64,000 bases of DNA from Balneolales bacterium ANBcel1 (lineage in GTDB: Bacteria; Bacteroidota; Rhodothermia; Balneolales; Natronogracilivirgulaceae), in assembly GCA_029688905.1 (NCBI GenBank), contig JARULB010000003.1, positions 310,001-374,000 of the forward strand. The letters run 5' to 3'. The notes below the pieces were generated by a model that searched no databases, was not told the DNA's origin, and worked only from the letters and a program-made list of their open reading frames with translations. Every line of letters starts with the position of its first letter. Within the stretch, counting starts at the first letter, position 1. Position numbers and translations under genes: made by a program. Of this stretch, positions 27,567 through 35,995 are shown piece by piece.

Positions 27567-28403
27567 ATGGATAACATGAAGAAACACAATTTGCTAGACG
27601 GCAAGAACGGATTAATTTTCGGCGCTCTTGATGAGAATAGTATTGCATGGCATGTCGCACGGGCTTGCAAGCGCGAAGGCGCTTCATTCACCCTGACCAA
27701 CGCCCCCATCGCCATGCGGTTCGGTCAGTTGGATAAACTCGCCAAAGAGACGGGCGCTGATGTTATCTCATGCGATGTAACCGATGAAAAAGATGTCATC
27801 AAACTCATACAGCAAACCGTAGAGAAGAGCGGAAAGCTGGATTTTGTTTTGCACGCTGTCGGAATGTCTCCGAATATCCGCAAGGGCATCGATTACCAGA
27901 AGCTGAACTACAAACTGATGCAGCAAACACTGGAAATATCCGCCATATCGCTGCACAAGATTTTGAAAACATGCATGGAACAGGATGCATTGAATGAACG
28001 GGCCAGCGTCATCGCCCTCACCTACATCGGAGCACAGCGTGTTTTTTCGAAATACTCAGATATGAATGATGCAAAAGCGCTCCTGGAAAGCATCGCCAGA
28101 AATTTTGGCAGCCGACTGGGCCATAAAGGAATACGCGTTAATACCGTCTCCCAGGGTCCTACCAAAACTTCTGCTGGAACCGGCATCAGGGGATTCGATG
28201 CCATGTATGATTTTGCCGAACTGCTTGCTCCTTTGGGGAACCCTTCCGCACAGGAGTGCGCCGATTATTGCGTTACCCTCTTTTCCGACCTCACCGCCAA
28301 AGTAACCATGCAGAATTTATTTCATGATGGTGGTTTTTCTACAAATGGCATCAGCGAACAGCTCATTTGGGATCTTGCGGAACTGAAGAAGCAGATGGAG
28401 TAA
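27567..28403 (+). CDS. fabI: Enoyl-ACP reductase [NADH], FabI type
   Basis: A 278-residue short-chain dehydrogenase that carries out the last step of each fatty-acid elongation round. The nucleotide-binding region reads GLIFGALDENSIAW near residues 15-28. The FabI pattern of Y153 (LTYIGAQRV) and Y163-x6-K170 is intact, and GPTKTSAGTGIRGF marks the substrate loop. The family is the target of triclosan in other bacteria. It is transcribed away from ffh, with ruvC-ruvA downstream on the same strand. Confidence 0.94.
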   Translation: MDNMKKHNLLDGKNGLIFGALDENSIAWHVARACKREGASFTLTNAPIAMRFGQLDKLAKETGADVISCDVTDEKDVIKLIQQTVEKSGKLDFVLHAVGMSPNIRKGIDYQKLNYKLMQQTLEISAISLHKILKTCMEQDALNERASVIALTYIGAQRVFSKYSDMNDAKALLESIARNFGSRLGHKGIRVNTVSQGPTKTSAGTGIRGFDAMYDFAELLAPLGNPSAQECADYCVTLFSDLTAKVTMQNLFHDGGFSTNGISEQLIWDLAELKKQME

Positions 28404-28463
28404 CGGTAACATCACCGGCCCTACTGGAATTTCTGTTTTATTGTAACTACAGGAGTTACTGAT

Positions 28464-29045
28464 ATGAAAACACGGATCCTTGGAGTTGATCCAGGCTCAA
28501 GAGTGACCGGCTATGCCATCCTGGATTGTCAGACTAACACGTTTGTTTCTCCCTGCTGTGATACTTTGAGCCTGACGGATATTGCAGATCCTCACGAGCG
28601 GCTCTTGCGCCTTTACTCATTTTTCTCAGAGCTGATCAATTCTTACAAGCCTGACTACTGTTCCATTGAAACACCCGTGTATGGAAAAGATCCGGCGGCG
28701 ATGCTCAAACTCGGACGAGCACAGGCGGCCATAATAATGGCTACACTTCATGCGGATGTTCCTTTGCACGAGTACTATCCAAAAGCGGTGAAAAAAGCCA
28801 TCACCGGCAACGGGAATGCCAATAAGGACCAGGTCGCTTACATGCTTGGAAAAATGATATCCCTGCCCGAAAACCGCCTCACGAACGATGCAACCGACGC
28901 ACTTGCTGTTGCCTGGTGCCACCATCAGAAGATTTCCGACCCGTCATTGACCAATACGCACGAGCAGCCACGCTCAAAGAGCAGAAATCGCAAGAACAGC
29001 TGGGCGTCTTTTGTGGATAATCATCCGGATCGGATTCGAACCTGA
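28464..29045 (+). CDS. ruvC: Holliday junction resolvase RuvC
   Basis: A 193-residue nuclease that cuts Holliday junctions. Acidic catalytic positions are visible: D8 in LGVDPGSR, E in SIETPVYGKDP near residue 70, and the Asp pair in NDATDALAVAWCHH near 145-150. About 40 extra residues, basic and Ser-rich, follow the usual end. It lies 60 bp after fabI and 42 bp before ruvA. The ruvB gene is not in the window. Confidence 0.93.
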   Translation: MKTRILGVDPGSRVTGYAILDCQTNTFVSPCCDTLSLTDIADPHERLLRLYSFFSELINSYKPDYCSIETPVYGKDPAAMLKLGRAQAAIIMATLHADVPLHEYYPKAVKKAITGNGNANKDQVAYMLGKMISLPENRLTNDATDALAVAWCHHQKISDPSLTNTHEQPRSKSRNRKNSWASFVDNHPDRIRT

Positions 29046-29087
29046 TGCTCCTGGCCGGAATTTCTACTGCACCAAAACTTCCAACCC

Positions 29088-29678
29088 ATGATTGCTTTTT
29101 TACACGGAACAATTCACGCAAAAGCCAGTGGTGAAGTGTTGCTGGATGTAAACGGAGTTGGATATCGGGTGCGAATTTCCAATCATACTCTTGACAAGAT
29201 TCCTGCGACCGGCGAATTGTTCAGAATTCACATCCATCATCACATTTCCGAAAACGACCAGCAGCTTTTCGGATTTGCTTCCCGGGAGGAAAAGAATCTC
29301 TTTGAATTACTGATTACGGTCAAGAGTATCGGTCCGAGGCTCGCTCTGGCGCTTTTGTCGGCCATGCCTCCAAACGACATCATTGACGCGATTCTACACC
29401 AGGACCCCGGTTTGATTGCAAAAAGTCCCGGTATTGGCAAAAAGTCTGCAGAACGAATTGTTCTGGAGCTTCGCGATAAACTTGGAGAAATTGCCGCCAG
29501 TCATTCTTCGGGTATAGAAACCGGATCTGTTCTCCATGAAACGGTATCCGCGCTTGAAGCTCTGGGGTATCCCGGGTCACTTGCCCGCAAAGCCGTACAG
29601 CAGGTTCTTAAACAGGATCAGACGCCTGACAATGTTCCAGAATTACTCAAACGATCCTTGAAGTTTCTTCAAACCTGA
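29088..29678 (+). CDS. ruvA: Holliday junction branch migration protein RuvA
   Basis: A 196-residue junction-binding protein that works with RuvB. The N-terminal OB domain (MIAFLHGTIHAKASGEVLLD) is followed by the two helix-hairpin-helix motifs (LLITVKSIGPRLALALLS and LIAKSPGIGKKSAERIVLELRDK), then domain III (ALEALGYPGSLARKAVQQVL). It follows ruvC closely and is likely co-transcribed. Confidence 0.95.
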   Translation: MIAFLHGTIHAKASGEVLLDVNGVGYRVRISNHTLDKIPATGELFRIHIHHHISENDQQLFGFASREEKNLFELLITVKSIGPRLALALLSAMPPNDIIDAILHQDPGLIAKSPGIGKKSAERIVLELRDKLGEIAASHSSGIETGSVLHETVSALEALGYPGSLARKAVQQVLKQDQTPDNVPELLKRSLKFLQT

Positions 29679-29850
29679 ATTCTATCAGAAATTTGGGCCG
29701 GCACGTTCCAAATCGGATATTATCTGACAATCTGTTCAAGATATCTTTTTCTTACCTGCCTCGGTCGTTATGATATAGAAACATACTCCTAACTACTTTT
29801 GATGAAACATTCCATTGCAGATGTAAACAACAACTTATTTGACTGACTTT

Positions 29851-30951
29851 ATGGATTACGTATTAATTATGGCCGGTGGTATCGGATCCCGATTCTGGCC
29901 CAAAAGCCGCCTTAAGAGACCCAAACAATTCTTGTCATTTTTTGATGGTGAACCATCGCTTCTCAAATCGACTGTAGATCGCATTCTGTCTCTAATTCCG
30001 GCAGAACGCATCATCATCTCTACCAATTCCGATTATGTGGGGCTTGTAAAGGAAGAGCTCCCTGAAATTCCCGATGAAAATATTATCGGAGAGCCTGTAG
30101 CCAAAAACACCGCTCCCTGTATCGCGTTTGCAGCTGCTCTTATCCATCATCGGGACCCCGACTCAAACATGGTTGTATTGCCGTCGGATCACTACATTCG
30201 GCAGAATGATATTTTCCTGGATGACATCTCCGTTGCGTTAAACACACTGCAAAGTCAGGAAGATCAACTTATTACGCTTGGTGTCATTCCGAATCGGCCG
30301 GAAACCGGATATGGCTACATTCAATATGATGATCGAAACTCCGTCAAACTGGATGGCCACATTGCTTATCCAGTAAAAACTTTTGCTGAGAAACCGGATA
30401 TGCAGACTGCCATTAAATTTCTGCAATCGGGCGATTTTCTCTGGAACAGCGGCATGTTTATCTGGAAAACACGAAGCATTCTCAAGGAAATAGAAACTCA
30501 CCTGCCCGTACTGTATCATCAGGTTCATACCTTGATGCAGCACCTTGAGCAGAATGATGGCAGTATTGCCGATGATGTTTTAAAAACCGTATATGAATCG
30601 AGTTTTCCTGTTTCGGTTGATTACGGTATCATGGAAAAGTCGGAGAGTGTCATTGTTATTCCATCAAACTTTCACTGGAGCGACCTGGGCAGCTGGATGT
30701 CGGTATATGAAATACACAAAAATCGTGGTGATCAAGACGGGAATATCATCAACGCCGGCGAATCCCTCACGGTTAATTCCCAGAATTGCTTTGTCTCATC
30801 CGACACCAACAAGTTAATTGCTTTGGTTGGGCTGCAGGGTATTGGCGTCATTGAAACGGACGACTCCATGCTTATCTGCAAACTGGATCGTTCGCAGGAA
30901 GTGAAAGAGGTTTATGAAAAGTTGTCCGAATCCCGCAAAAAGTATTTATAG
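29851..30951 (+). CDS. manC: Mannose-1-phosphate guanylyltransferase
   Basis: A 366-residue GT-A enzyme that makes GDP-mannose for polysaccharides. MAGGIGSRFWPKSR at the start and PKQFL, FAEKPD near residue 180 and SDLGSWMSVYEI near 280 are characteristic. The fused phosphomannose isomerase domain found in some ManC proteins is absent. The ATG at 29851 is preferred to a TTG four codons upstream because it leads straight into the conserved first strand. A TACTTTTG element at 29794-29801 could be its promoter. No sugar-pathway partner is adjacent. Confidence 0.9.
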   Translation: MDYVLIMAGGIGSRFWPKSRLKRPKQFLSFFDGEPSLLKSTVDRILSLIPAERIIISTNSDYVGLVKEELPEIPDENIIGEPVAKNTAPCIAFAAALIHHRDPDSNMVVLPSDHYIRQNDIFLDDISVALNTLQSQEDQLITLGVIPNRPETGYGYIQYDDRNSVKLDGHIAYPVKTFAEKPDMQTAIKFLQSGDFLWNSGMFIWKTRSILKEIETHLPVLYHQVHTLMQHLEQNDGSIADDVLKTVYESSFPVSVDYGIMEKSESVIVIPSNFHWSDLGSWMSVYEIHKNRGDQDGNIINAGESLTVNSQNCFVSSDTNKLIALVGLQGIGVIETDDSMLICKLDRSQEVKEVYEKLSESRKKYL

Positions 30952-31015
30952 CAGACTGGCGGCAAGCTTTGATGAGTTATTCAACTGACGATTTTCAGGT
31001 CGTACCGAGTTTCCG

Positions 31016-31774
31016 TCACAGTTCGATTTGAAGCTGGTCATAAGCCAGACGAACATTTCCAGGCAGCTTTCGCGAGATCTCTTCATGAACGACGTACGGT
31101 GACATGTGTATCAGATAAGCTTTTTCCACGTTCAGTTTTTCTGCTGCTTCAATCGCTTCCGGGATTGTGAAATGTGTAGGATGGGGCGGGCTCCATCGCA
31201 GTCCGCTCATGACGACCACTTTTGAACCCATTATTTTTTCTGCCGTTGCTTCCGGTATGGCGCTGACATCTGTTATATAGGAAAAGTCATTTAACCGAAA
31301 CCCGATTATTTCCATTTCACCGTGAAACACCGGAAGAGGTGTGATCCGGATATCTCCGACTTTTTCGGGTTGTTTCAGTATTCGAAAATCCAGATCCACC
31401 GATCCGGGAGTTTTATCCGGAGGAAACATGTAACTGAATCGCTGCATTATTACATCCCGTGTTCTGGCATTGGTATATGCAGGAATTGCCTGATTTTGGG
31501 CATAATTGTAGGCCCGTATGTCGTCGAGTCCGCCAATGTGATCGGTATGTTCATGTGTAAACAAAAAAGCGTCGATATGCTTTATCCCCGCGCGTAACGT
31601 TTGCAAACGGAATTCCGGGCCGGTGTCGATGACGAGCGACATTTCCTCTGTCCTTACCCAAACCGAGCAGCGATACCGCTGATCCCGGGGATCTGCACTT
31701 TGATTTTCCGAACCAAAACCCCCGGCAACCGGCACACCCATCGAGGTTCCGGTCCCCAGAAATGTCACCTTCAT
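31016..31774 (-). CDS. MBL-fold metallohydrolase
   Basis: A 252-residue metallo-beta-lactamase-fold hydrolase. The start FLGTGTSMGVPV, the zinc motif FTHEHTDHIGGLDDIR (residues 93-108), and later YITDVSAIP and MSGLRW give the PhnP/lipoate-related subgroup. The H-x-H-x-D-H ligands are complete. The substrate is not evident; PhnP hydrolyses cyclic phosphates, but no phn genes are nearby. It lies 12 bp downstream of the small hypothetical gene on the same strand. Confidence 0.85.
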   Translation of the reverse strand: MKVTFLGTGTSMGVPVAGGFGSENQSADPRDQRYRCSVWVRTEEMSLVIDTGPEFRLQTLRAGIKHIDAFLFTHEHTDHIGGLDDIRAYNYAQNQAIPAYTNARTRDVIMQRFSYMFPPDKTPGSVDLDFRILKQPEKVGDIRITPLPVFHGEMEIIGFRLNDFSYITDVSAIPEATAEKIMGSKVVVMSGLRWSPPHPTHFTIPEAIEAAEKLNVEKAYLIHMSPYVVHEEISRKLPGNVRLAYDQLQIEL

Positions 31775-31786
31775 AAATTCAAACTG

Positions 31787-32050
31787 TTAGTTGGCAATTT
31801 TATCCTTCCACTTATCCATCTCCTTTCGAACAGCCGGCTTGACATACATGTCCTCGATTTTCTGGCCTGACAAGAATCGCATCATCTGGGCAATATGGAA
31901 TTCCGGCGGATAATTCTTGTTGATCATGACCAGCCGGTCCCCTTCCAGCACGCAGAAATCGCCCCTGAAGTTTCCTTTCTCTTTTCTGATATGATAGCCA
32001 AGCTGTTCAATTATGGACTCTAATTCCGCTTGAAATTTTTCAGCTTTCAT
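31787..32050 (-). CDS. Conserved small hypothetical protein
   Basis: An 87-residue soluble protein without a recognised domain. It contains GYHIRKEKGNFRGDFCVLEGDRLVMINKN, a pattern I associate with small proteins found in many Bacteroidota, though I cannot name it. The ATG at 32050 is preferred to an upstream ATG at 32143, because the extra residues are low in quality and overlap the next gene. It is followed closely by the MBL hydrolase gene. Confidence 0.6.
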   Translation of the reverse strand: MKAEKFQAELESIIEQLGYHIRKEKGNFRGDFCVLEGDRLVMINKNYPPEFHIAQMMRFLSGQKIEDMYVKPAVRKEMDKWKDKIAN

Positions 32051-32139
32051 TGTTTCTAGTGGAAAAAATGTTGTGGGGGGATTATTGGGTCCAATATGTA
32101 CCTTTCTTGAACGGTGGAGGAAGTTCTTGAAGCAATGTA

Positions 32140-32934
32140 TCAAAAGCTGATTCCGAGGGTCACATTATTACTCTGGATGTCGTGATGATTTATATCACTA
32201 CCTCCCGAGTATCGGCGGAAAGAATAATCAAAGCCGGCGACCAGACCGAATCTGCTTATCAGCTGATCCAGATGGAATCGCACGCTGCCATTTACGGCGC
32301 TGAATTGCCCCGAATCACTTCCCAAAGCAGAAAACGAAAAACCTATTTGAGGTATGGCTTCCGCAGACACTCTCATGGAACCGGAAATTTGGTAAAATAG
32401 TCCAATTCCCAGTCCGATTCCCACCGAACTTTGGCGAAAATGGTCGACATCTGGTTGGGATGAGTCCGTAGACCGGACCCTGATATAGTCTGTTGACAAT
32501 TTTAGCGGCAGCGAAACTCCCATCCTGGCACTTCCCAAAAGAGGTGTTGCGGCACGAATATTGGCACCTGCATTGACGAAATTCAGCGTATCTGCACCTT
32601 CTGAACCCAGATTATTGCCATAAGCAACATAGGAGCGAAAACCGGGGACTTCAAACCTGAGGCGGTAAACCATGTCCGACCAGTCGTATCTGACCTGCCC
32701 GTTTTCATTGTTACCGAGTCGATAATCCATATTTATGAAATCCGGACCAGCAATCAGTACCGACTGAGCGGATCGTGTTCTTTGATCCGACTCCTCAACG
32801 GAAAACATTTGTGCAGGTGCTTCAGAAACAGCCGCCAACAAAACGCTGAACAATAACGTTACTGCCAGGCACAGATGAACCCTTCTCATCAACATAGCTT
32901 GGGATTTATATAAATTCATGGATTTGATTTGCAA
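32140..32934 (-). CDS. Small outer-membrane beta-barrel protein (unknown)
   Basis: A 264-residue exported protein. A signal peptide is clear: MRRVHLCLAVTLLF, then a cleavage region ending APAQM near residue 43. The mature part alternates polar and hydrophobic residues in strands (YDWSDMVYRLRFEV, SRFGLVAGFDYSFRRY) and ends in VTLGISF, a typical final barrel strand with terminal Phe. The start at residue 1 or the Met at 6 or 16 cannot be decided. Function unknown. Confidence 0.6.
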   Translation of the reverse strand: MQIKSMNLYKSQAMLMRRVHLCLAVTLLFSVLLAAVSEAPAQMFSVEESDQRTRSAQSVLIAGPDFINMDYRLGNNENGQVRYDWSDMVYRLRFEVPGFRSYVAYGNNLGSEGADTLNFVNAGANIRAATPLLGSARMGVSLPLKLSTDYIRVRSTDSSQPDVDHFRQSSVGIGLGIGLFYQISGSMRVSAEAIPQIGFSFSALGSDSGQFSAVNGSVRFHLDQLISRFGLVAGFDYSFRRYSGGSDINHHDIQSNNVTLGISF

Positions 32935-33169
32935 TGGCCTGCTTCACACACCTGCGCAACATCTCTTGCAATCAAACGGAACAGGAAATCAACACACGGC
33001 GGCATCGTTACATACCATCGGTCACATAACGAACATTACCGGGCGGCAAGTCTGTAAAAAATCATAATATAGATGATACATGTACTAATATCCAAAGAAC
33101 CAGAGATGTACGACAACCTTGATAATCTGGTTACCAGATACAACACGCGCAGAAAATCGACAATTCACC

Positions 33170-33201
33170 TTGACTATTTCCCGAATTAGTGCGTATATTT
33201 G
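33170..33201 (+). promoter_or_regulatory. Promoter of tRNA-Asp
   Basis: TTGACT at 33170-33175 and TATATTTG at 33194-33201, 18 bp apart, end 8 bp before the tRNA. TATATTTG fits the TAnnTTTG -7 element of Bacteroidota, while the same pair also fits a sigma-70 promoter. Confidence 0.6.
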
Positions 33202-33209
33202 TAATCCTT

Positions 33210-33283
33210 GGTCCGGTAGTTCAGTTGGTTAGAACGCCTGCCTGTCACGCAGGAGGTCGTGGGTTCGAGTCCCATCCGGATCG
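33210..33283 (+). tRNA. tRNA-Asp (GTC)
   Basis: A 74-nt cloverleaf. The acceptor arms are GGTCCGG and CCGGATC with discriminator G, and the anticodon stem CCTGC/GCAGG frames the loop CTGTCAC with anticodon GTC for aspartate. GTTCGAGTC gives the T-loop, and AGTTCAGTTGGTTAG the D-arm. No CCA is encoded (the next bases are CT). Confidence 0.96.
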
Positions 33284-33286
33284 CTA

Positions 33287-33327
33287 AAAGCGCAATCAAT
33301 TGATTATCAATTGGTTGCGCTTTTTTT
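33287..33327 (+). terminator. Terminator of tRNA-Asp
   Basis: AAAGCGCAATCAATTG pairs with CAATTGGTTGCGCTTT around a 5-nt loop, with one G-T pair, followed by a T-run to 33327. This is a strong intrinsic terminator directly after the tRNA. Confidence 0.9.
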
Positions 33328-33414
33328 GTTTGTTCTGAATTTTGCATCATTTGCCCGATCACCATAGCGGTGTTTATAAACAATTGATATACAACAAGAT
33401 AACCATTCAACGGC

Positions 33415-35307
33415 ATGAAAGATTCATCCTGGTATCCGGAATATGACGTGATAGTGGTTGGAGGTGGACATGCGGGCTGTGAAGCCGCTGCTGCTTCTGC
33501 TCGCATGGGGTGCCGCACCCTTCTCATCTCGATGAATTTAAATTCAATTGCCCAGATGTCTTGCAATCCGGCGATTGGAGGGGTAGCAAAAGGGCAACTT
33601 GTGAGGGAGATAGACGCTCTTGGAGGGGTCATGGGAAAAGTGGCCGACTCATCAGGTGTTCAGTTTCGAATGTTAAACAAAAGCAAAGGGCCGGCCATGT
33701 GGAGTCCACGGGCCCAAAGCGACCGTTTACTCTACGCACAACATGTACGGGAAGAGTTGGAGACCATTCCAAAACTGCATTTTCGTCAGGATAGCGTCGT
33801 TGATCTTGCCACTGACAGCAACACTCAGGTTAACGGAGTAATAACTTTGAACGGCCTCAGGATTGCGGCCCGCTGCGTCATTTTGACCAATGGTACCTTT
33901 CTGAATGGAATCATTCACATCGGGGAAAAGCAATACGGCGGCGGGCGTTCGGGAGAACGAGCATCCACCGGTCTCACGGCATCACTGGAAAATCTTGGTT
34001 TTGAATCCGGCCGCTTAAAAACCGGTACTCCTCCTCGCCTCGATGGACGAACGATCAATTATCAAAGTCTCGAAATTCAATATGGCGATGATAAACCGGT
34101 TCCATTTTCTTTTTTAACAGATCGTTTGCCTGACCAACAGGAGCAGATGACTTGCTGGATTGCCTACACGTCTCCCATGGTTCACGACCTGCTTAGAACC
34201 GGATTTGACAGAAGCCCAATGTTCAACGGGCGAATTAAATCTACAGGTCCGCGCTATTGCCCTTCAATTGAAGACAAGATTCATCGTTTTGCTGATCGCG
34301 ACCGACACCAGCTGTTCCTTGAACCTGAAGGGCGCACTACCTATGAAATGTATCTGAACGGTTTTTCTACGAGCCTTCCGGAGGATGTTCAGTACAAGGC
34401 CCTCAGGTCCATAAAAGGGTTTGAGGAAGTCATTATGATTCGCCCCGGGTATGCCATTGAGTATGATTTCTTCCCGCCTCATCAAATAAGTCGAAGCCTT
34501 GAAGCAAAAAATATTGACGGGCTCTTTCTTGCAGGACAGATTAATGGCACAACCGGTTATGAGGAAGCGGCCAGCCAGGGACTAATGGCCGGAATCAATG
34601 CCGCTCGAAAAGTTCAACAGGCTGATGAAGTTATTCTTGAGCGGTCACAAGCCTACATCGGGGTCCTTATTGATGATCTGGTTAACAAGGGCACTGATGA
34701 ACCATATCGAATGTTTACCTCGCGTGCAGAACACAGGATCCTCTTGCGTCAGGATAATGCGGATCTCCGCCTGACCCCCCTGGCTATTAAACTGGGCCTT
34801 ACTTCTGAGGAGCGAATTAGACGGCTCTCCGACAAAGAAACACAAACAGAACAGGTTCTAAATATTTTAAACGACCACAGCGCCAAGCCCGATATCTACA
34901 ATCCTCTTCTTGACAAAACTGACCAGGCGCACCTCAAACAGTCGATAAAACTTCCCAAATTATTGGCCAGGCCACATATTTCTCTTACCCAATTGCTGGA
35001 GTATGACCTGGACCTAAAGTGTAAACTTGAGGCTTGTACAAATAACGAACTTGTATTGGAGCAAGCCGAAATTCAGATCAAGTACGAAGGTTACATTGAG
35101 AAAGAGCACAACATGGTTCGACAACTAGCCGAGAAGGAGAACCAGGCAATTCCAAAAAGTATCAAATACGAAAATATTCAAAGCCTGTCCAGCGAAGGGC
35201 GCCAGAAATTAATCAAGGTTCAACCCGAAACCATTGGACAAGCCAGCCGCATTAGCGGGGTTTCCGCAAGCGACATATCCGTTTTGATGGTGTATCTCAA
35301 CATGTGA
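33415..35307 (+). CDS. mnmG: tRNA uridine-5-carboxymethylaminomethyl modification enzyme MnmG (GidA)
   Basis: A 630-residue FAD-dependent enzyme that, with MnmE, modifies the wobble uridine of several tRNAs. The FAD fold starts with VVGGGHAGCEAA at residues 14-25; CNPAIGGVAKGQLVREIDALGG and GTFLNGIIHIGEKQYGGGRSGE are diagnostic GidA signatures. The C-terminal helical domain ends with the stop codon that begins a parS palindrome. It is followed by rsmG, the gidA-gidB pair found near the origin in many bacteria. Confidence 0.97.
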   Translation: MKDSSWYPEYDVIVVGGGHAGCEAAAASARMGCRTLLISMNLNSIAQMSCNPAIGGVAKGQLVREIDALGGVMGKVADSSGVQFRMLNKSKGPAMWSPRAQSDRLLYAQHVREELETIPKLHFRQDSVVDLATDSNTQVNGVITLNGLRIAARCVILTNGTFLNGIIHIGEKQYGGGRSGERASTGLTASLENLGFESGRLKTGTPPRLDGRTINYQSLEIQYGDDKPVPFSFLTDRLPDQQEQMTCWIAYTSPMVHDLLRTGFDRSPMFNGRIKSTGPRYCPSIEDKIHRFADRDRHQLFLEPEGRTTYEMYLNGFSTSLPEDVQYKALRSIKGFEEVIMIRPGYAIEYDFFPPHQISRSLEAKNIDGLFLAGQINGTTGYEEAASQGLMAGINAARKVQQADEVILERSQAYIGVLIDDLVNKGTDEPYRMFTSRAEHRILLRQDNADLRLTPLAIKLGLTSEERIRRLSDKETQTEQVLNILNDHSAKPDIYNPLLDKTDQAHLKQSIKLPKLLARPHISLTQLLEYDLDLKCKLEACTNNELVLEQAEIQIKYEGYIEKEHNMVRQLAEKENQAIPKSIKYENIQSLSSEGRQKLIKVQPETIGQASRISGVSASDISVLMVYLNM

Positions 35308-35340
35308 AATACAATGTTTCACGTGAAACATTGTATTTCA
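35305..35340. other. parS centromere site 1 within a 36-bp perfect palindrome
   Basis: TGTTTCACGTGAAACA at 35315-35330 equals the consensus parS site bound by ParB. It is the core of a perfect 36-bp inverted repeat centred between 35322 and 35323 that starts at the mnmG stop codon. The long symmetry could also form an RNA hairpin at the mnmG end. Confidence 0.92.
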
Positions 35341-35356
35341 AAGTAAAGTGACTATC

Positions 35357-35992
35357 ATGAATCCTGTTCCCGTATCTGATGTTTCACGTGAAACAATTGA
35401 AGCTGTCTACCGTGCTTTTAACAAAAATATACACGTTTTTGCCCGTCTGATAGACTATTGGTTGTCCTGGAATAAAAAAGTAAACTTGTTCAGCCGCGGG
35501 GTATCGGCTGCTGACCTTGAGAACCATATCACTCACAGCTTGTTCTTATGCTTTATTTATAGAAGTGAGCTTTCCTCACCAATAATTGATGCCGGGAGTG
35601 GGGGTGGTCTGCCAGGTATCCCGATGGCCGTGACAAATTCGGACATCCGGTTCTACCTGGTGGAGAAGGTGTTAAAAAAACACCTGGTGCAAAAAGATGT
35701 ATTGCGAAAATTCCATTTAAATAATGTCGTTCCGATATGCAGTGATATCTCGTCCTTCCAGCTCAATGAACCTGTTCGTATCGTTTCCAAGCACGCTTTT
35801 CCGGTAGGCCGTCTGTTGGCAGCTGTATCTCATTTGCCCTGGTGTGAAATTACCATGCTGAAAGGGGACGATTACGAGAGTGAAATATCCGATCAGATGC
35901 ATACGCTCTACTCATTTCATGCTAGTCGGCTGGATATCTCTCACACGTTTTTTCACAACAAATATCTGCTTTCTATTCAAAGGAACTCATAA
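35357..35992 (+). CDS. rsmG: 16S rRNA (guanine-N7)-methyltransferase RsmG (GidB)
   Basis: A 211-residue SAM-dependent methyltransferase that modifies G527 of 16S rRNA; loss gives low-level streptomycin resistance in other bacteria. WLSWNKKVNLFSRG near residue 42 and the SAM loop IIDAGSGGGLPGIPMAV near 80-95 match the family. The ATG at 35357 is preferred to a GTG three codons upstream. Codons for DVSRET contain a second parS site. The WYL-regulator gene starts 3 bp after its stop. Confidence 0.93.
   Translation: MNPVPVSDVSRETIEAVYRAFNKNIHVFARLIDYWLSWNKKVNLFSRGVSAADLENHITHSLFLCFIYRSELSSPIIDAGSGGGLPGIPMAVTNSDIRFYLVEKVLKKHLVQKDVLRKFHLNNVVPICSDISSFQLNEPVRIVSKHAFPVGRLLAAVSHLPWCEITMLKGDDYESEISDQMHTLYSFHASRLDISHTFFHNKYLLSIQRNS
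35380..35395. other. parS centromere site 2 inside rsmG
   Basis: A second perfect TGTTTCACGTGAAACA, 65 bp from the first, lies in the rsmG coding region and is read as VSRET. A parS site at this codon position is known in gidB of several other bacteria. Confidence 0.92.
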
Positions 35993-35995
35993 AAA

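Noticed and set aside
29012-29020. DnaA-box-like TGTGGATAA
   Set aside because: It lies inside the ruvC coding region and is a single match.
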